Shown: positions 1 to 6,789 of the stretch, one piece after another
How positions within the stretch are numbered: the stretch's first letter is position 1
Layout of the letters: each line of letters begins with the position of its first letter
The notes under the pieces: model-generated
Databases searched by the model: none
Told to the model about the DNA's origin: nothing
Seen by the model: the letters and a program-made list of their open reading frames with translations, nothing else
Translations under genes and position numbers: made by a program
Source of the DNA: CAXBES01 sp963974915
Lineage (GTDB): Bacteria; Bacteroidota; Bacteroidia; Flavobacteriales; Flavobacteriaceae
DNA: 64,000 nt
Direction: 5' to 3'
NCBI GenBank assembly: GCA_963974915.1
Contig: CAXBES010000003.1
Location: 124,001 to 188,000 of the forward strand

Positions 1-133
1 AAGGATATTCAACACCGTCAACTTCTAGCGTTTCTTTTGTATTTGCAGTAGATTTAGTAATAAAGACATCTTCGTTAGACATGTCTTTAAAAGCAACTAA
101 TCTGTAATTTTCAGGATGGATTCCTTTTTTCAT
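1..133 (-). CDS. rpmE2: 50S ribosomal protein L31 type B (5' part, cut by window edge)
   Basis: The minus-strand frame starting with ATG at 133 reads MKKGIHPENYRLVAFKDM and continues open to the window edge (44 codons visible). This is the N-terminus of the type B (zinc-independent) form of L31, a large-subunit protein involved in subunit bridging. The usual length is about 80-90 residues, so roughly half is visible. The four zinc-ligand cysteines of type A L31 are absent from the visible part. A well-formed promoter (184-213) and a short leader hairpin (159-174) precede it. Confidence 0.95.
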   Translation of the reverse strand, partial: MKKGIHPENYRLVAFKDMSNEDVFITKSTANTKETLEVDGVEYP

Positions 134-158
134 CGTCTTATCTTTTATAATACTTACC

Positions 159-174
159 TCCTGACCTTTCAGGA
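159..174 (-). promoter_or_regulatory. Leader hairpin of rpmE2 mRNA
   Basis: The leader holds a 6-bp perfect stem TCCTGA/TCAGGA around a 4-base loop, followed by GGAGG about 25 bases before the ATG. Leader structures that bind the protein product are known for L31 in other phyla. A regulatory role here is inference. Confidence 0.3.
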
Positions 175-183
175 ATGAGCGTG

Positions 184-213
184 CAAATTTAAGGAATAAA
201 ACTAATTCTGCAA
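184..213 (-). promoter_or_regulatory. Promoter of rpmE2
   Basis: Read on the minus strand, TAAATTTG (191 to 184) fits the Bacteroidota -7 consensus TAnnTTTG, with TTG at 213 to 211 as the -33 box and a 19-base spacer. It lies about 50 bases before the L31 start codon. Confidence 0.7.
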
Positions 214-300
214 TAAAATTACACACTTTTTTCATTGCAAAACTACACAAGGTTCTTAAACTAAATTTCTTGAACAGGTTTCTCGTAAGAAATACTGTTT

Positions 301-394
301 TTAGGGCGTTACCCAGACATTCACTACGTTCGGTCTGCGTCGGGCTTTCGCTATTACACGCTAAGGCGAGGTAACTTAGCTCAATCCCTAACGC
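301..394. repeat. Intergenic repeat-like element of the flavobacterial GGGCGTTACCC...TCCCTAACGC type
   Basis: The element is GC-richer than the surrounding AT-rich DNA. It opens with GGGCGTTACCC, contains CGTCGGGCTTTCGCTATTAC and ends with ATCCCTAACGC. The ends are partly inverted: GCGTTA at 306-311 and TAACGC at 389-394. Elements with these ends and the inner GTCGGGCT word are, from memory, scattered between genes in many flavobacterial genomes. Only one copy is present here and I could not count others. Confidence 0.55.
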
Positions 395-522
395 AAATAT
401 TTTAGTCTACCACTCAATTGATTAGCACAGAAAATAATATTCGTACAATTGTTATAAATTCAGTTATATATAAAATGGAATTGACAATCATTGCAACATC
501 AAATTATTCTGTAACGTTTTCC

Positions 523-530
523 TATATTTG
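523..530 (+). promoter_or_regulatory. -7 promoter element of the DUF4199 gene
   Basis: TATATTTG matches TAnnTTTG exactly and lies 55 bases before the ATG at 585. It overlaps the TTG at 528 that would extend the frame upstream, which argues for the later start. No clear -33 box is visible. Confidence 0.5.
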
Positions 531-584
531 TTTACTAACAACCCGAACTTATCTGAGTATTTTATTCAGAACAAAACACAACCA

Positions 585-1127
585 ATGGAAATACAAACAC
601 CCTCAATTAAAAAGAATGCAGCTCAATACGGACTTATACTAGGATTAGTATTTGCATTTATAACTGCAGTTATCTATGCCGTAAGTATTGAATTACTAAC
701 AAAATGGTGGCTAGGAATCATCATGTTCTTAATCGCTTTAGGAATTGGTATCTTCTCCGTGGCCAAGTCGAAAGCCATCTTAGGTGGATTTATCTCATTT
801 AAACAAGCCTTTACCTCCTACTTTATTACTATGGCAATTGGTCTGTTTATAAGTATTATCGTTAGTATTTTGATCTTTGTAGTTATCGATCCGGAAGCGG
901 CGGTCTATCTGCAAGAACAAATTGTAGAAATGACCCGTGGAATGATGGAGAGTTTTGGTGCTCCAGAGTCTGAGATCAACAAAGCTATTGCCGAAATGGA
1001 AAGTAAAAATCAGTATTCTTTGGGATCACAACTTCAAGGATTTGTTTTTCAATTAGCATTTTACTCTGTGTTTGGATTGCTGGTTGCGCTTATTATGCGT
1101 AAAAAAGATCCTAATGCAATTGACTAA
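585..1127 (+). CDS. DUF4199 family membrane protein
   Basis: The predicted protein has 180 residues and four hydrophobic segments (around 17-36, 42-61, 74-100 and 150-170). This matches the size and layout of the DUF4199 family, which is confined to Bacteroidota and has no assigned function. I start it at ATG 585 (MEIQTPSIKKNAAQYG) because the frame upstream opens at a TTG inside the -7 box. It lies 6 bases before the glycosyltransferase gene, and this order is common in flavobacteria, so the two are probably cotranscribed. A helper role in the envelope or lipid-linked sugar path is inference only. Confidence 0.85.
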   Translation: MEIQTPSIKKNAAQYGLILGLVFAFITAVIYAVSIELLTKWWLGIIMFLIALGIGIFSVAKSKAILGGFISFKQAFTSYFITMAIGLFISIIVSILIFVVIDPEAAVYLQEQIVEMTRGMMESFGAPESEINKAIAEMESKNQYSLGSQLQGFVFQLAFYSVFGLLVALIMRKKDPNAID

Positions 1128-1133
1128 AAAACT

Positions 1134-2087
1134 ATGAACATTTCCATCGTAATTCCACTTCTTAACGAAGAAGAGTCACTTACAGAATTATACCATTGGA
1201 TTGCACAAGTCATGCAATCCAATGGTTTTTTATACGAACTCATCTTTATAGACGACGGAAGTACCGATGGCTCCTGGGATATTATCGAAGCACTTTCGAA
1301 ACAACACCGAGAAGTAAAAGCGCTGCGCTTTCTAAAGAACTTTGGAAAATCTCAAGCGCTACACGCCGGCTTCGCATTAGCGCAAGGAGAAGTGATCATA
1401 ACCATGGATGCCGACCTTCAGGATAATCCCGAAGAGATTCCGGCGCTTTATACGATGATCACTCGTGACAACTTCGATCTGGTATCCGGCTGGAAGAAGA
1501 AACGCTACGACTCAGTTGTCTCTAAAAACCTGCCATCAAAATTATTCAATTTTGCCGCGCGAAAAACCTCGGGAGTCAAGCTAAATGATTTTAACTGCGG
1601 ACTCAAAGCGTACAGAAAGGAAGTGGTAAAAACCATTGAGGTCACAGGCGATATGCATCGCTACATTCCTGTTCTGGCAAAAAACGCAGGTTTTTCAAAT
1701 ATTGGAGAAAAAGTAGTACTGCATCAGGCACGAAAATACGGAAGTACAAAATTTGGTGCCGAACGATTTGTTCGTGGTTTTTTGGATCTAATAACCATTT
1801 GGTTCTTGTCGCGTTTTGGGAAACGTCCAATGCACCTTTTTGGTGCCTGGGGTGCAATAACGCTTTTCGTTGGGTTCTGTTTTGCTCTTTACCTGGGGAT
1901 AGATAAATTGTTTATCAATCCTGCCGGAAGATTGATAACCGAGCGTCCGCAGTTTTATATTGCATTGACTGCAATGGTCCTGGGTTCTCAATTGTTTCTA
2001 GCTGGTTTTATTGGAGAATTAATTCTACGAAGTAAGAAGGATTCTAAGAACTACATCATTAAAGAAGCGTTAAACGTAAAGAAGTAA
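1134..2087 (+). CDS. Family 2 glycosyltransferase, polyprenyl-phosphate sugar transferase type
   Basis: The 317-residue protein has a GT-A fold: VIPLLNEEESL at the N-terminus, DDGSTDGS at 40-47, and the DAD metal/nucleotide motif at 92-94 followed by LQDNPEE. Two transmembrane helices lie near residues 235-260 and 270-295. This layout is that of DPM1/GtrB-like enzymes, which move a sugar from a nucleotide donor to undecaprenyl phosphate on the inner face of the membrane. The acceptor and sugar cannot be read from sequence. It follows the DUF4199 gene after 6 bases. Confidence 0.88.
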   Translation: MNISIVIPLLNEEESLTELYHWIAQVMQSNGFLYELIFIDDGSTDGSWDIIEALSKQHREVKALRFLKNFGKSQALHAGFALAQGEVIITMDADLQDNPEEIPALYTMITRDNFDLVSGWKKKRYDSVVSKNLPSKLFNFAARKTSGVKLNDFNCGLKAYRKEVVKTIEVTGDMHRYIPVLAKNAGFSNIGEKVVLHQARKYGSTKFGAERFVRGFLDLITIWFLSRFGKRPMHLFGAWGAITLFVGFCFALYLGIDKLFINPAGRLITERPQFYIALTAMVLGSQLFLAGFIGELILRSKKDSKNYIIKEALNVKK

Positions 2088-2100
2088 CCCTAAGATTCAT

Positions 2101-2108
2101 TATTTTTG
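2101..2108 (+). promoter_or_regulatory. -7 promoter element of the phosphohexomutase gene
   Basis: TATTTTTG fits TAnnTTTG and lies 39 bases before the ATG at 2147. No good -33 box is seen at the usual distance. Confidence 0.45.
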
Positions 2109-2146
2109 CACCGTCGGCCAAAATTGGCATTACCTAATAGCTTACA

Positions 2147-3850
2147 ATGATCTACGTAGACCCAAAGATTTTAGAACGCGTAAACCAATGGCTCGTTCCC
2201 TTTTTCGACGAGCAAACTCAACAAAAAATTAAAGAAATGATTGCCTATGACCCGGAAGGTCTGGAGGATAGTTTCTATAAAAACTTAGAGTTTGGAACCG
2301 GTGGCATGAGAGGGATCATGGGCGTTGGGGACAATAGAATAAATAAATACACCCTTGGAAAAAACACACAAGGAATTTCCAATTATCTTAAGAAACAGTT
2401 TCCTAACCAGGAAATACGCGTTGCCATTGCTTACGATTGTAGACATAATAGTAAAGAACTCGCACAAGTAGTCGCTAATGTGTTCTCGGCAAATAATATT
2501 AAGGTTTTTCTTTTTTCCGACTTACGCCCTACTCCGGAATTGTCGTTTGCGGTTAAACACCTTAATTGCCAATGCGGAATCGTTTTAACAGCTTCTCATA
2601 ACCCACCCGAATACAATGGGTACAAGGTATATTGGGAAGATGGCGGTCAGCTGGTGCCCCCTCAGGACACCGAAATAATTTCTGAAATAAATTCACTGGA
2701 GTATACGGATATTAGATTTGAAGCTAAGCCATCGCTTATAGAATTTATCGATAAAGACGTGGATGATGCGTTTGCAAATGCCTCCGTTAAAAACGGAAGT
2801 TTTAATACACCACAACAGGCTAAGGACGAATTAAAGATCGTTTTTACTTCCTTACACGGAACTTCGATCACAATGATCCCAAGAGTGCTTGAAGCTGCAG
2901 GATATGACGATGTAACCATTGTTGAAGAACAAGCAACACCGGACGGAGATTTCCCTACAGTGCAATCACCAAATCCCGAAGAACCGGAGGCACTAAAAAT
3001 GGCGATCGAAACTGCTAATGAGATCAACGCCGATATTGTGATAGGAACAGATCCCGATTGTGACAGATTGGGGATTGCCGTACGAAATGAAAAAGGTGAA
3101 ATGGCGATCCTTAACGGTAATGAGGCTATGGCCATTAAAACGTATTTTCTGTTGGAACAATGGAAGACAGCAGGAAAATTAAACGGCAACCAGTTTATTG
3201 CCTCTACTATAGTTTCTACACCCTTGATTCGTAAAATAGCAGATCATTTTGGAGTAATTTACAAAGAGGGCCTTACCGGTTTTAAATGGATCGCAAAAAT
3301 GGTAAAAGATTTTCCCGGACTTGAATTCGTTGGAGGCGGGGAAGAGAGTTTTGGCTATATGGTCGGAGATTTTGTAAGAGATAAAGATGCAGTAACTGCA
3401 ACTTTATTGGCTTGTGAGATCGCGGCTCAACAAAAAGTAAAAGGAAGTAGTATGTTTGCCTACCTTCAGAAAATTAATGATGAATTGGGCTATTACAAAG
3501 AACATTTAATTTCAGTCGTAAAAAAAGGAAAGAAAGGTGCCGAAGAAATTGCGGAAATAATGAAAGAACTTCGTGAAAACCCTATGTCGGAGATTGCCGG
3601 AAGCAAGGTGATCCGTTTGGAAGATTATTCAAAGAACGAAGCGATCAATGTGAATACAAATTCTTCAGAAGAAATAAATATTCCGCTTTCCAACGTACTT
3701 ATTTATTATACCGAAGATGGATCTAAAGTCGCCGCAAGACCTAGTGGAACTGAACCAAAGATAAAATTCTACATAAGTGTGAATGGCACAAACAAACAGG
3801 ATCTTCAGAAGAAAACAGATAATATTATAACTAGTTTAAAATTGGACTAG
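2147..3850 (+). CDS. Phospho-sugar mutase (phosphoglucomutase/phosphomannomutase)
   Basis: The 567-residue protein belongs to the alpha-D-phosphohexomutase superfamily, which interconverts sugar 1- and 6-phosphates. All four active-site elements are present: TASHNP at 148-153 with phosphoserine Ser150, the magnesium loop DPDCDR at 302-307, the sugar-binding loop GGGEES at 396-401, and the phosphate-binding RPSGTEPKIKFY at 531-542. The length fits the long subgroup common in Bacteroidota. The protein is cytosolic. The substrate (glucose or mannose phosphate, or both) is not decided by the sequence. The ABC exporter gene follows after 11 bases. Confidence 0.93.
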   Translation: MIYVDPKILERVNQWLVPFFDEQTQQKIKEMIAYDPEGLEDSFYKNLEFGTGGMRGIMGVGDNRINKYTLGKNTQGISNYLKKQFPNQEIRVAIAYDCRHNSKELAQVVANVFSANNIKVFLFSDLRPTPELSFAVKHLNCQCGIVLTASHNPPEYNGYKVYWEDGGQLVPPQDTEIISEINSLEYTDIRFEAKPSLIEFIDKDVDDAFANASVKNGSFNTPQQAKDELKIVFTSLHGTSITMIPRVLEAAGYDDVTIVEEQATPDGDFPTVQSPNPEEPEALKMAIETANEINADIVIGTDPDCDRLGIAVRNEKGEMAILNGNEAMAIKTYFLLEQWKTAGKLNGNQFIASTIVSTPLIRKIADHFGVIYKEGLTGFKWIAKMVKDFPGLEFVGGGEESFGYMVGDFVRDKDAVTATLLACEIAAQQKVKGSSMFAYLQKINDELGYYKEHLISVVKKGKKGAEEIAEIMKELRENPMSEIAGSKVIRLEDYSKNEAINVNTNSSEEINIPLSNVLIYYTEDGSKVAARPSGTEPKIKFYISVNGTNKQDLQKKTDNIITSLKLD

Positions 3851-3861
3851 CTCCACCACGA

Positions 3862-5685
3862 ATGAATTATTTTAGAAAAATACTTCGCTACGCGATTCCT
3901 TACAAAGCTTATGCCTGGCTCAACATAATTTCCAACGTATTCTATGCCCTTTTTGGAACTCTGGCAATGATCTCTCTGTTTCCAATGCTTTCGGTGCTTT
4001 TTGGCAAGACAGAGCGATTGCAAACCGAACCCGAATGGACCGGTTTGGGTGATGTACGGGAATACGGAGAAAATTATCTGAACTATTTTGTCACACAAAA
4101 AGCGAACGAAGGTGTTGACGATGTACTTATTTTTATGGTGATTCTGGTGATCGTCATGTTTTTAATGAAAAATCTTTTCGGTTATCTCGCCATGTTCTTT
4201 ATAACTTTTTTACGTAATGGAGTACTTAAAGACCTGAGAAATGATCTGTATAAGAAAACAGTGGACTTACCTGTTTCTTTTTATTCTGAAAAACGAAAAG
4301 GTGATACGATCGCAAGAATAACAAACGATGTGCTGGAGATACAACATTCGTTTTTATCAATTTTAGAATTAATTGTACGAGAGCCGCTAACAATTATTTT
4401 CGCTATCGCGGCAATGCTACTGATAAGTGTAGAATTAACCGTTTTCGTATTTATCTTTATTCCCGTTTCAGGATTTATAATTTCTCTTATTGGAAAAAGT
4501 CTGAAGCGTCATAGTGATAGAGTACAACAAGAGCAAGGCTTTTTTCTCTCTATTTTAGAAGAAACGTTGGGAGGTTTAAAAATTATTAAAGGTTTTAATG
4601 CGGAAAACCTGTTTACCAGAAAGTTTAAAGAATCTACTACCCGATTATTTAAATCGTCGAACACCCTGCTTAACCGTCAGAACCTAGCCTCTCCTGCCAG
4701 TGAATTCTTAGGGATAGTAGTGATTGCTGTTTTACTGTGGTACGGCGGACAAATGGTTTTGGTGAAAGAAACTCTGAAACCTGAATTATTTCTGGTTTAT
4801 ATGGCTCTGGCATATCAAATCTTAACGCCTGCGAAAGCCATTAGCAAAGCTAGCTATAGTGTAAAAAAGGGGAATGCCGCCGCAGAGCGAGTTCTCGAAA
4901 TTCTCGAAACCGAATCTGCAGTAAGGGATAAACCTAATGCAGTTGTTAAGGAAGAATTTACTGAAAATGTAGGAATCAACAATATTTCTTTCAAATACGA
5001 TGAGGAATGGGTGCTGAAGGATTTCACTTTAAACGTTCCTAAAGGACATACAGTGGCACTGGTTGGTCAAAGTGGTAGCGGAAAGAGTACCATTGCTAAT
5101 TTAGTTACAAGGTTCTATGACGTCAATAACGGCTCAATTACAATAGATGGGGTGGATATCAAAGATATGACTCAAAATTCCCTTCGAGGATTATTAGGTT
5201 TAGTAACTCAAGACTCCATTTTATTTAATGATACAGTGAAAGGAAATTTATTGGTAGCGAAGGAAAATGCAACCGATGAAGAGATCGTTGAAGCGTTAAA
5301 AATAGCTAATGCCTGGGAGTTCGTAAAAGATCTTCCCGAAGGAATGAACACCAATATTGGTGATAGTGGAGGGAAGATTAGCGGCGGACAAAAACAAAGG
5401 TTGAGTATTGCTCGGGCCGTCCTTAAGAATCCTCCTATCATGATCCTCGATGAGGCTACTTCGGCCTTAGACACAGAGAGTGAACGTTTGGTACAGGATG
5501 CTCTTGAAAACATGATGAAAAACAGAACTTCAATCGTAATTGCTCACAGACTTTCAACCATTCAAAATGCAGATATGATCGTGGTTCTTTCGAAAGGAAA
5601 GATCGTAGAGCAAGGTAAACACCATGAATTACTTTCTAAAAAAGGGGTGTACTTTAGTCTGGTTGAGATGCAATCTTTGGCTTAA
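3862..5685 (+). CDS. ABC transporter, fused permease and ATPase (MsbA-like exporter)
   Basis: The 607-residue protein has an N-terminal half with about six membrane helices (residues 15-330) and a C-terminal ATPase. Walker A GQSGSGKS is at 402-409, the signature ISGGQ at 506-510, Walker B MILDE at 527-531, then the D-loop SALD and the switch histidine in IAHRLS near 560. Such half-transporters dimerise and flip lipids or drugs across the inner membrane. MsbA-like lipid A core flipping is possible, but multidrug exporters look the same. No substrate claim is made. Confidence 0.92.
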   Translation: MNYFRKILRYAIPYKAYAWLNIISNVFYALFGTLAMISLFPMLSVLFGKTERLQTEPEWTGLGDVREYGENYLNYFVTQKANEGVDDVLIFMVILVIVMFLMKNLFGYLAMFFITFLRNGVLKDLRNDLYKKTVDLPVSFYSEKRKGDTIARITNDVLEIQHSFLSILELIVREPLTIIFAIAAMLLISVELTVFVFIFIPVSGFIISLIGKSLKRHSDRVQQEQGFFLSILEETLGGLKIIKGFNAENLFTRKFKESTTRLFKSSNTLLNRQNLASPASEFLGIVVIAVLLWYGGQMVLVKETLKPELFLVYMALAYQILTPAKAISKASYSVKKGNAAAERVLEILETESAVRDKPNAVVKEEFTENVGINNISFKYDEEWVLKDFTLNVPKGHTVALVGQSGSGKSTIANLVTRFYDVNNGSITIDGVDIKDMTQNSLRGLLGLVTQDSILFNDTVKGNLLVAKENATDEEIVEALKIANAWEFVKDLPEGMNTNIGDSGGKISGGQKQRLSIARAVLKNPPIMILDEATSALDTESERLVQDALENMMKNRTSIVIAHRLSTIQNADMIVVLSKGKIVEQGKHHELLSKKGVYFSLVEMQSLA

Positions 5686-5723
5686 TTCACCAATTTAATT
5701 ACCAACAATAAATATCTAAAATC

Positions 5724-5751
5724 AAAAAAGAGCGGTTGGGGCTCCGCTCTT
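5724..5751 (-). terminator. Terminator of small RNA 1
   Basis: An 8-bp perfect GC-rich stem with loop AGCCCCAA is followed on the minus strand by six T. On the plus strand the same hairpin is followed only by TTCTTGTTTT, so it could at best weakly end the ABC transporter transcript. Confidence 0.8.
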
Positions 5752-5813
5752 CTTGTTTTGACATCATCGAAATTGGGGCTATCGATGCTATCGGAATACA
5801 TAAGTATTAAGTT
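5724..5813 (-). ncRNA. Candidate small RNA 1 (C-rich loops, own promoter and terminator)
   Basis: Read on the minus strand. After the promoter come the conserved words GAATCGAACT and TACTTATGTA (5806 to 5797). Next is hairpin CATCGA/TCGATG (5787-5782 with 5770-5765) with loop TAGCCCCAATT, then a terminator hairpin AAGAGCGG/CCGCTCTT (5751-5744 with 5735-5728) with loop AGCCCCAA and a run of T. The predicted transcript is about 90 nt, with the start estimated from the promoter. AGCCCCAA is thus exposed in both loops. The second unit (5958-6050) keeps the same order of elements. It may belong to an already catalogued Bacteroidota RNA family such as Flavo-1, which I cannot check. Confidence 0.7.
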
Positions 5814-5818
5814 CGATT

Positions 5819-5850
5819 CAAATATATTTAACTTTTTATTAACCACCAAA
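5819..5850 (-). promoter_or_regulatory. Promoter of small RNA 1
   Basis: On the minus strand TTTG (5850 to 5847) and TATATTTG (5826 to 5819) are separated by 20 bases, a textbook Bacteroidota -33/-7 pair. No open reading frame follows it in that direction before the terminator. Confidence 0.75.
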
Positions 5851-5930
5851 TAAATTTGCATTTAATCTTCATTTTATGCACTTTATCGATTTTTTGAATG
5901 TTTTTTTAATTTTTTTCCTACAAACAGAAA

Positions 5931-5957
5931 GTGCCAATTTCTTTTAAAAATTGGCAC
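5931..5957. repeat. Perfect 10-bp inverted repeat between the two small-RNA units
   Basis: GTGCCAATTT (5931-5940) and AAATTGGCAC (5948-5957) are exact reverse complements around a 7-base AT spacer. It lies just past the T-run of the small RNA 2 terminator. It may be a back-up terminator or a protein-binding site. Confidence 0.6.
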
Positions 5958-5995
5958 AAAAAAAAACGGGCTAGCCCCCGCTTAAGCCCGTTTTT
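5958..5995 (-). terminator. Terminator of small RNA 2
   Basis: An 11-bp perfect stem AAAAACGGGCT/AGCCCGTTTTT with a 12-base loop runs into nine T on the minus strand. It is a strong intrinsic terminator. On the plus strand the 3' arm also ends in five T. Confidence 0.85.
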
Positions 5996-6050
5996 AGTAT
6001 ATTTCTATTACAGTTGGGGCTAATAATAGAAAGTACATAAGTAAGTAGTA
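5958..6050 (-). ncRNA. Candidate small RNA 2 (paralogue of small RNA 1)
   Basis: Read on the minus strand: GAATCGTACT just after the -7 box, then TACTTATGTA (6043 to 6034) at the same 13-base distance as in unit 1. Next is a 9-bp hairpin TTTCTATTA/TAATAGAAA (6032-6024 with 6010-6002 as drawn on plus) whose loop carries TTAGCCCCAACTG. A terminator hairpin of 11 bp (5995-5985 with 5972-5962) follows. The stem bases differ completely from unit 1 but pairing is kept. The terminator loop here is TAAGCGGGGGCT, whose GGGGCT is complementary to AGCCCC of the first loop and to both loops of unit 1. The predicted length is about 93 nt. Confidence 0.7.
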
Positions 6051-6055
6051 CGATT

Positions 6056-6082
6056 CAAAAATAGTAAAAATTTTCCTACAAA
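6056..6082 (-). promoter_or_regulatory. Promoter of small RNA 2
   Basis: TATTTTTG (6063 to 6056 on minus) fits TAnnTTTG. The nearest TTTG upstream (6082 to 6079) gives a 15-base spacer, shorter than usual, so the -33 assignment is weak. Confidence 0.5.
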
Positions 6083-6215
6083 AAAATATTTTTAGTATTT
6101 AATCGATTATATGTGCATTTTATCTACTAATCTCTTAAAAGACATTGTTTTCTATTTCTGAAATCGATTAAACCTATTTAACTTTCCGAAGTCAAACAAA
6201 TAAGAAGAAAGATTC

Positions 6216-6767
6216 GTGGTCCAGGATATAGAGTTAATTGATGCATTAAAGAGTCCGAAGGAGAAAGAACAAGCCTTTAGTGTTTTGGTTTCTCAATATA
6301 AAGAACGGCTTTATTGGCACATTCGAAAGATCGTTTTAGATCATGATGATGCCGATGATGTGCTTCAAAATACCTTTATAAAGGTGTTTAAAAATATTGA
6401 TTCCTTTAAAGGTGATAGTAAGCTATACACCTGGATGTATAGGATAGCAACCAATGAATCACTTACATTTTTGAATAAAAAAGCTAAACGAGCTAACATC
6501 ACTACCGAAGAAGTAAAAGAACGAGTTCTTTCAAACCTAGTAAGCGATGTGTATTTTGAAGGAGATGAAATCCAGTTGAAATTACAGAAAGCAATTGCTA
6601 CCCTTCCGGAAAAACAACAACTCGTTTTTTCAATGAAGTATTTTGAAGAACACACTTTCGAAGAACTCTCTGAAATACTTGATACTTCGGTGGGCGGACT
6701 TAAAAGCAGCTATCATATTGCTGTAAAGAAAGTTACCGAATTTTTAAAGAGCAATGAAACCTTTTAA
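6216..6767 (+). CDS. ECF-type RNA polymerase sigma factor
   Basis: The 183-residue protein has region 2 near residues 20-85 (ERLYWHIRKIVLDHDDADDV and NTFIKVFKNIDSF) and region 4 near 120-175 with the helix-turn-helix SEILDTSVGGLKSSYHIAVK. It starts at GTG 6216. No in-frame ATG exists near the N-terminus, and the region 2 lead-in VQDIELIDALKSP is needed. It heads a three-gene unit with a membrane protein (22-base gap) and a periplasmic protein, as expected for an ECF sigma with its own signal-transducing partners. Two AATCGATT palindromes lie 47 and 108 bases upstream. Confidence 0.92.
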   Translation: MVQDIELIDALKSPKEKEQAFSVLVSQYKERLYWHIRKIVLDHDDADDVLQNTFIKVFKNIDSFKGDSKLYTWMYRIATNESLTFLNKKAKRANITTEEVKERVLSNLVSDVYFEGDEIQLKLQKAIATLPEKQQLVFSMKYFEEHTFEELSEILDTSVGGLKSSYHIAVKKVTEFLKSNETF

Positions 6768-6789
6768 CCCGAGATAAGTCAAAAGTAAA

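Larger units (their letters stand above)
134..584. other. Gene-free stretch
   Basis: This stretch holds the rpmE2 promoter and leader (to about 213), a GC-richer repeat-like element (301-394) and the likely promoter of the next gene (523-530). A short frame at 418-642 has no protein-like composition and overlaps the start of the DUF4199 gene, so I do not call it. Confidence 0.7.
5686..6215. other. Gene-free stretch holding two small-RNA genes
   Basis: The 530 bases between the ABC exporter and the ECF sigma factor carry no protein frame. They hold two minus-strand small-RNA units (5724-5850 and 5958-6082, including promoters), a perfect 10-bp inverted repeat between them (5931-5957) and two copies of AATCGATT (6101-6108, 6162-6169) before the sigma-factor gene. 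The rest is AT-rich. Confidence 0.75.

Noticed and set aside
418..642. 74-codon frame in the leader of the DUF4199 gene
   Set aside because: It spans the promoter and overlaps the real gene in another frame. No protein-like features.
2662..3189. 175-codon open frame antisense to the phosphohexomutase
   Set aside because: It lies wholly inside a certain gene, has serine-rich shadow composition and no promoter or family resemblance.
5728..5751. Hairpin AAGAGCGG/CCGCTCTT as the terminator of the plus-strand ABC transporter
   Set aside because: On the plus strand it is followed by a poor T-run (TTCTTGTTTT), while on minus it has six T and an upstream promoter, so it is assigned to small RNA 1.
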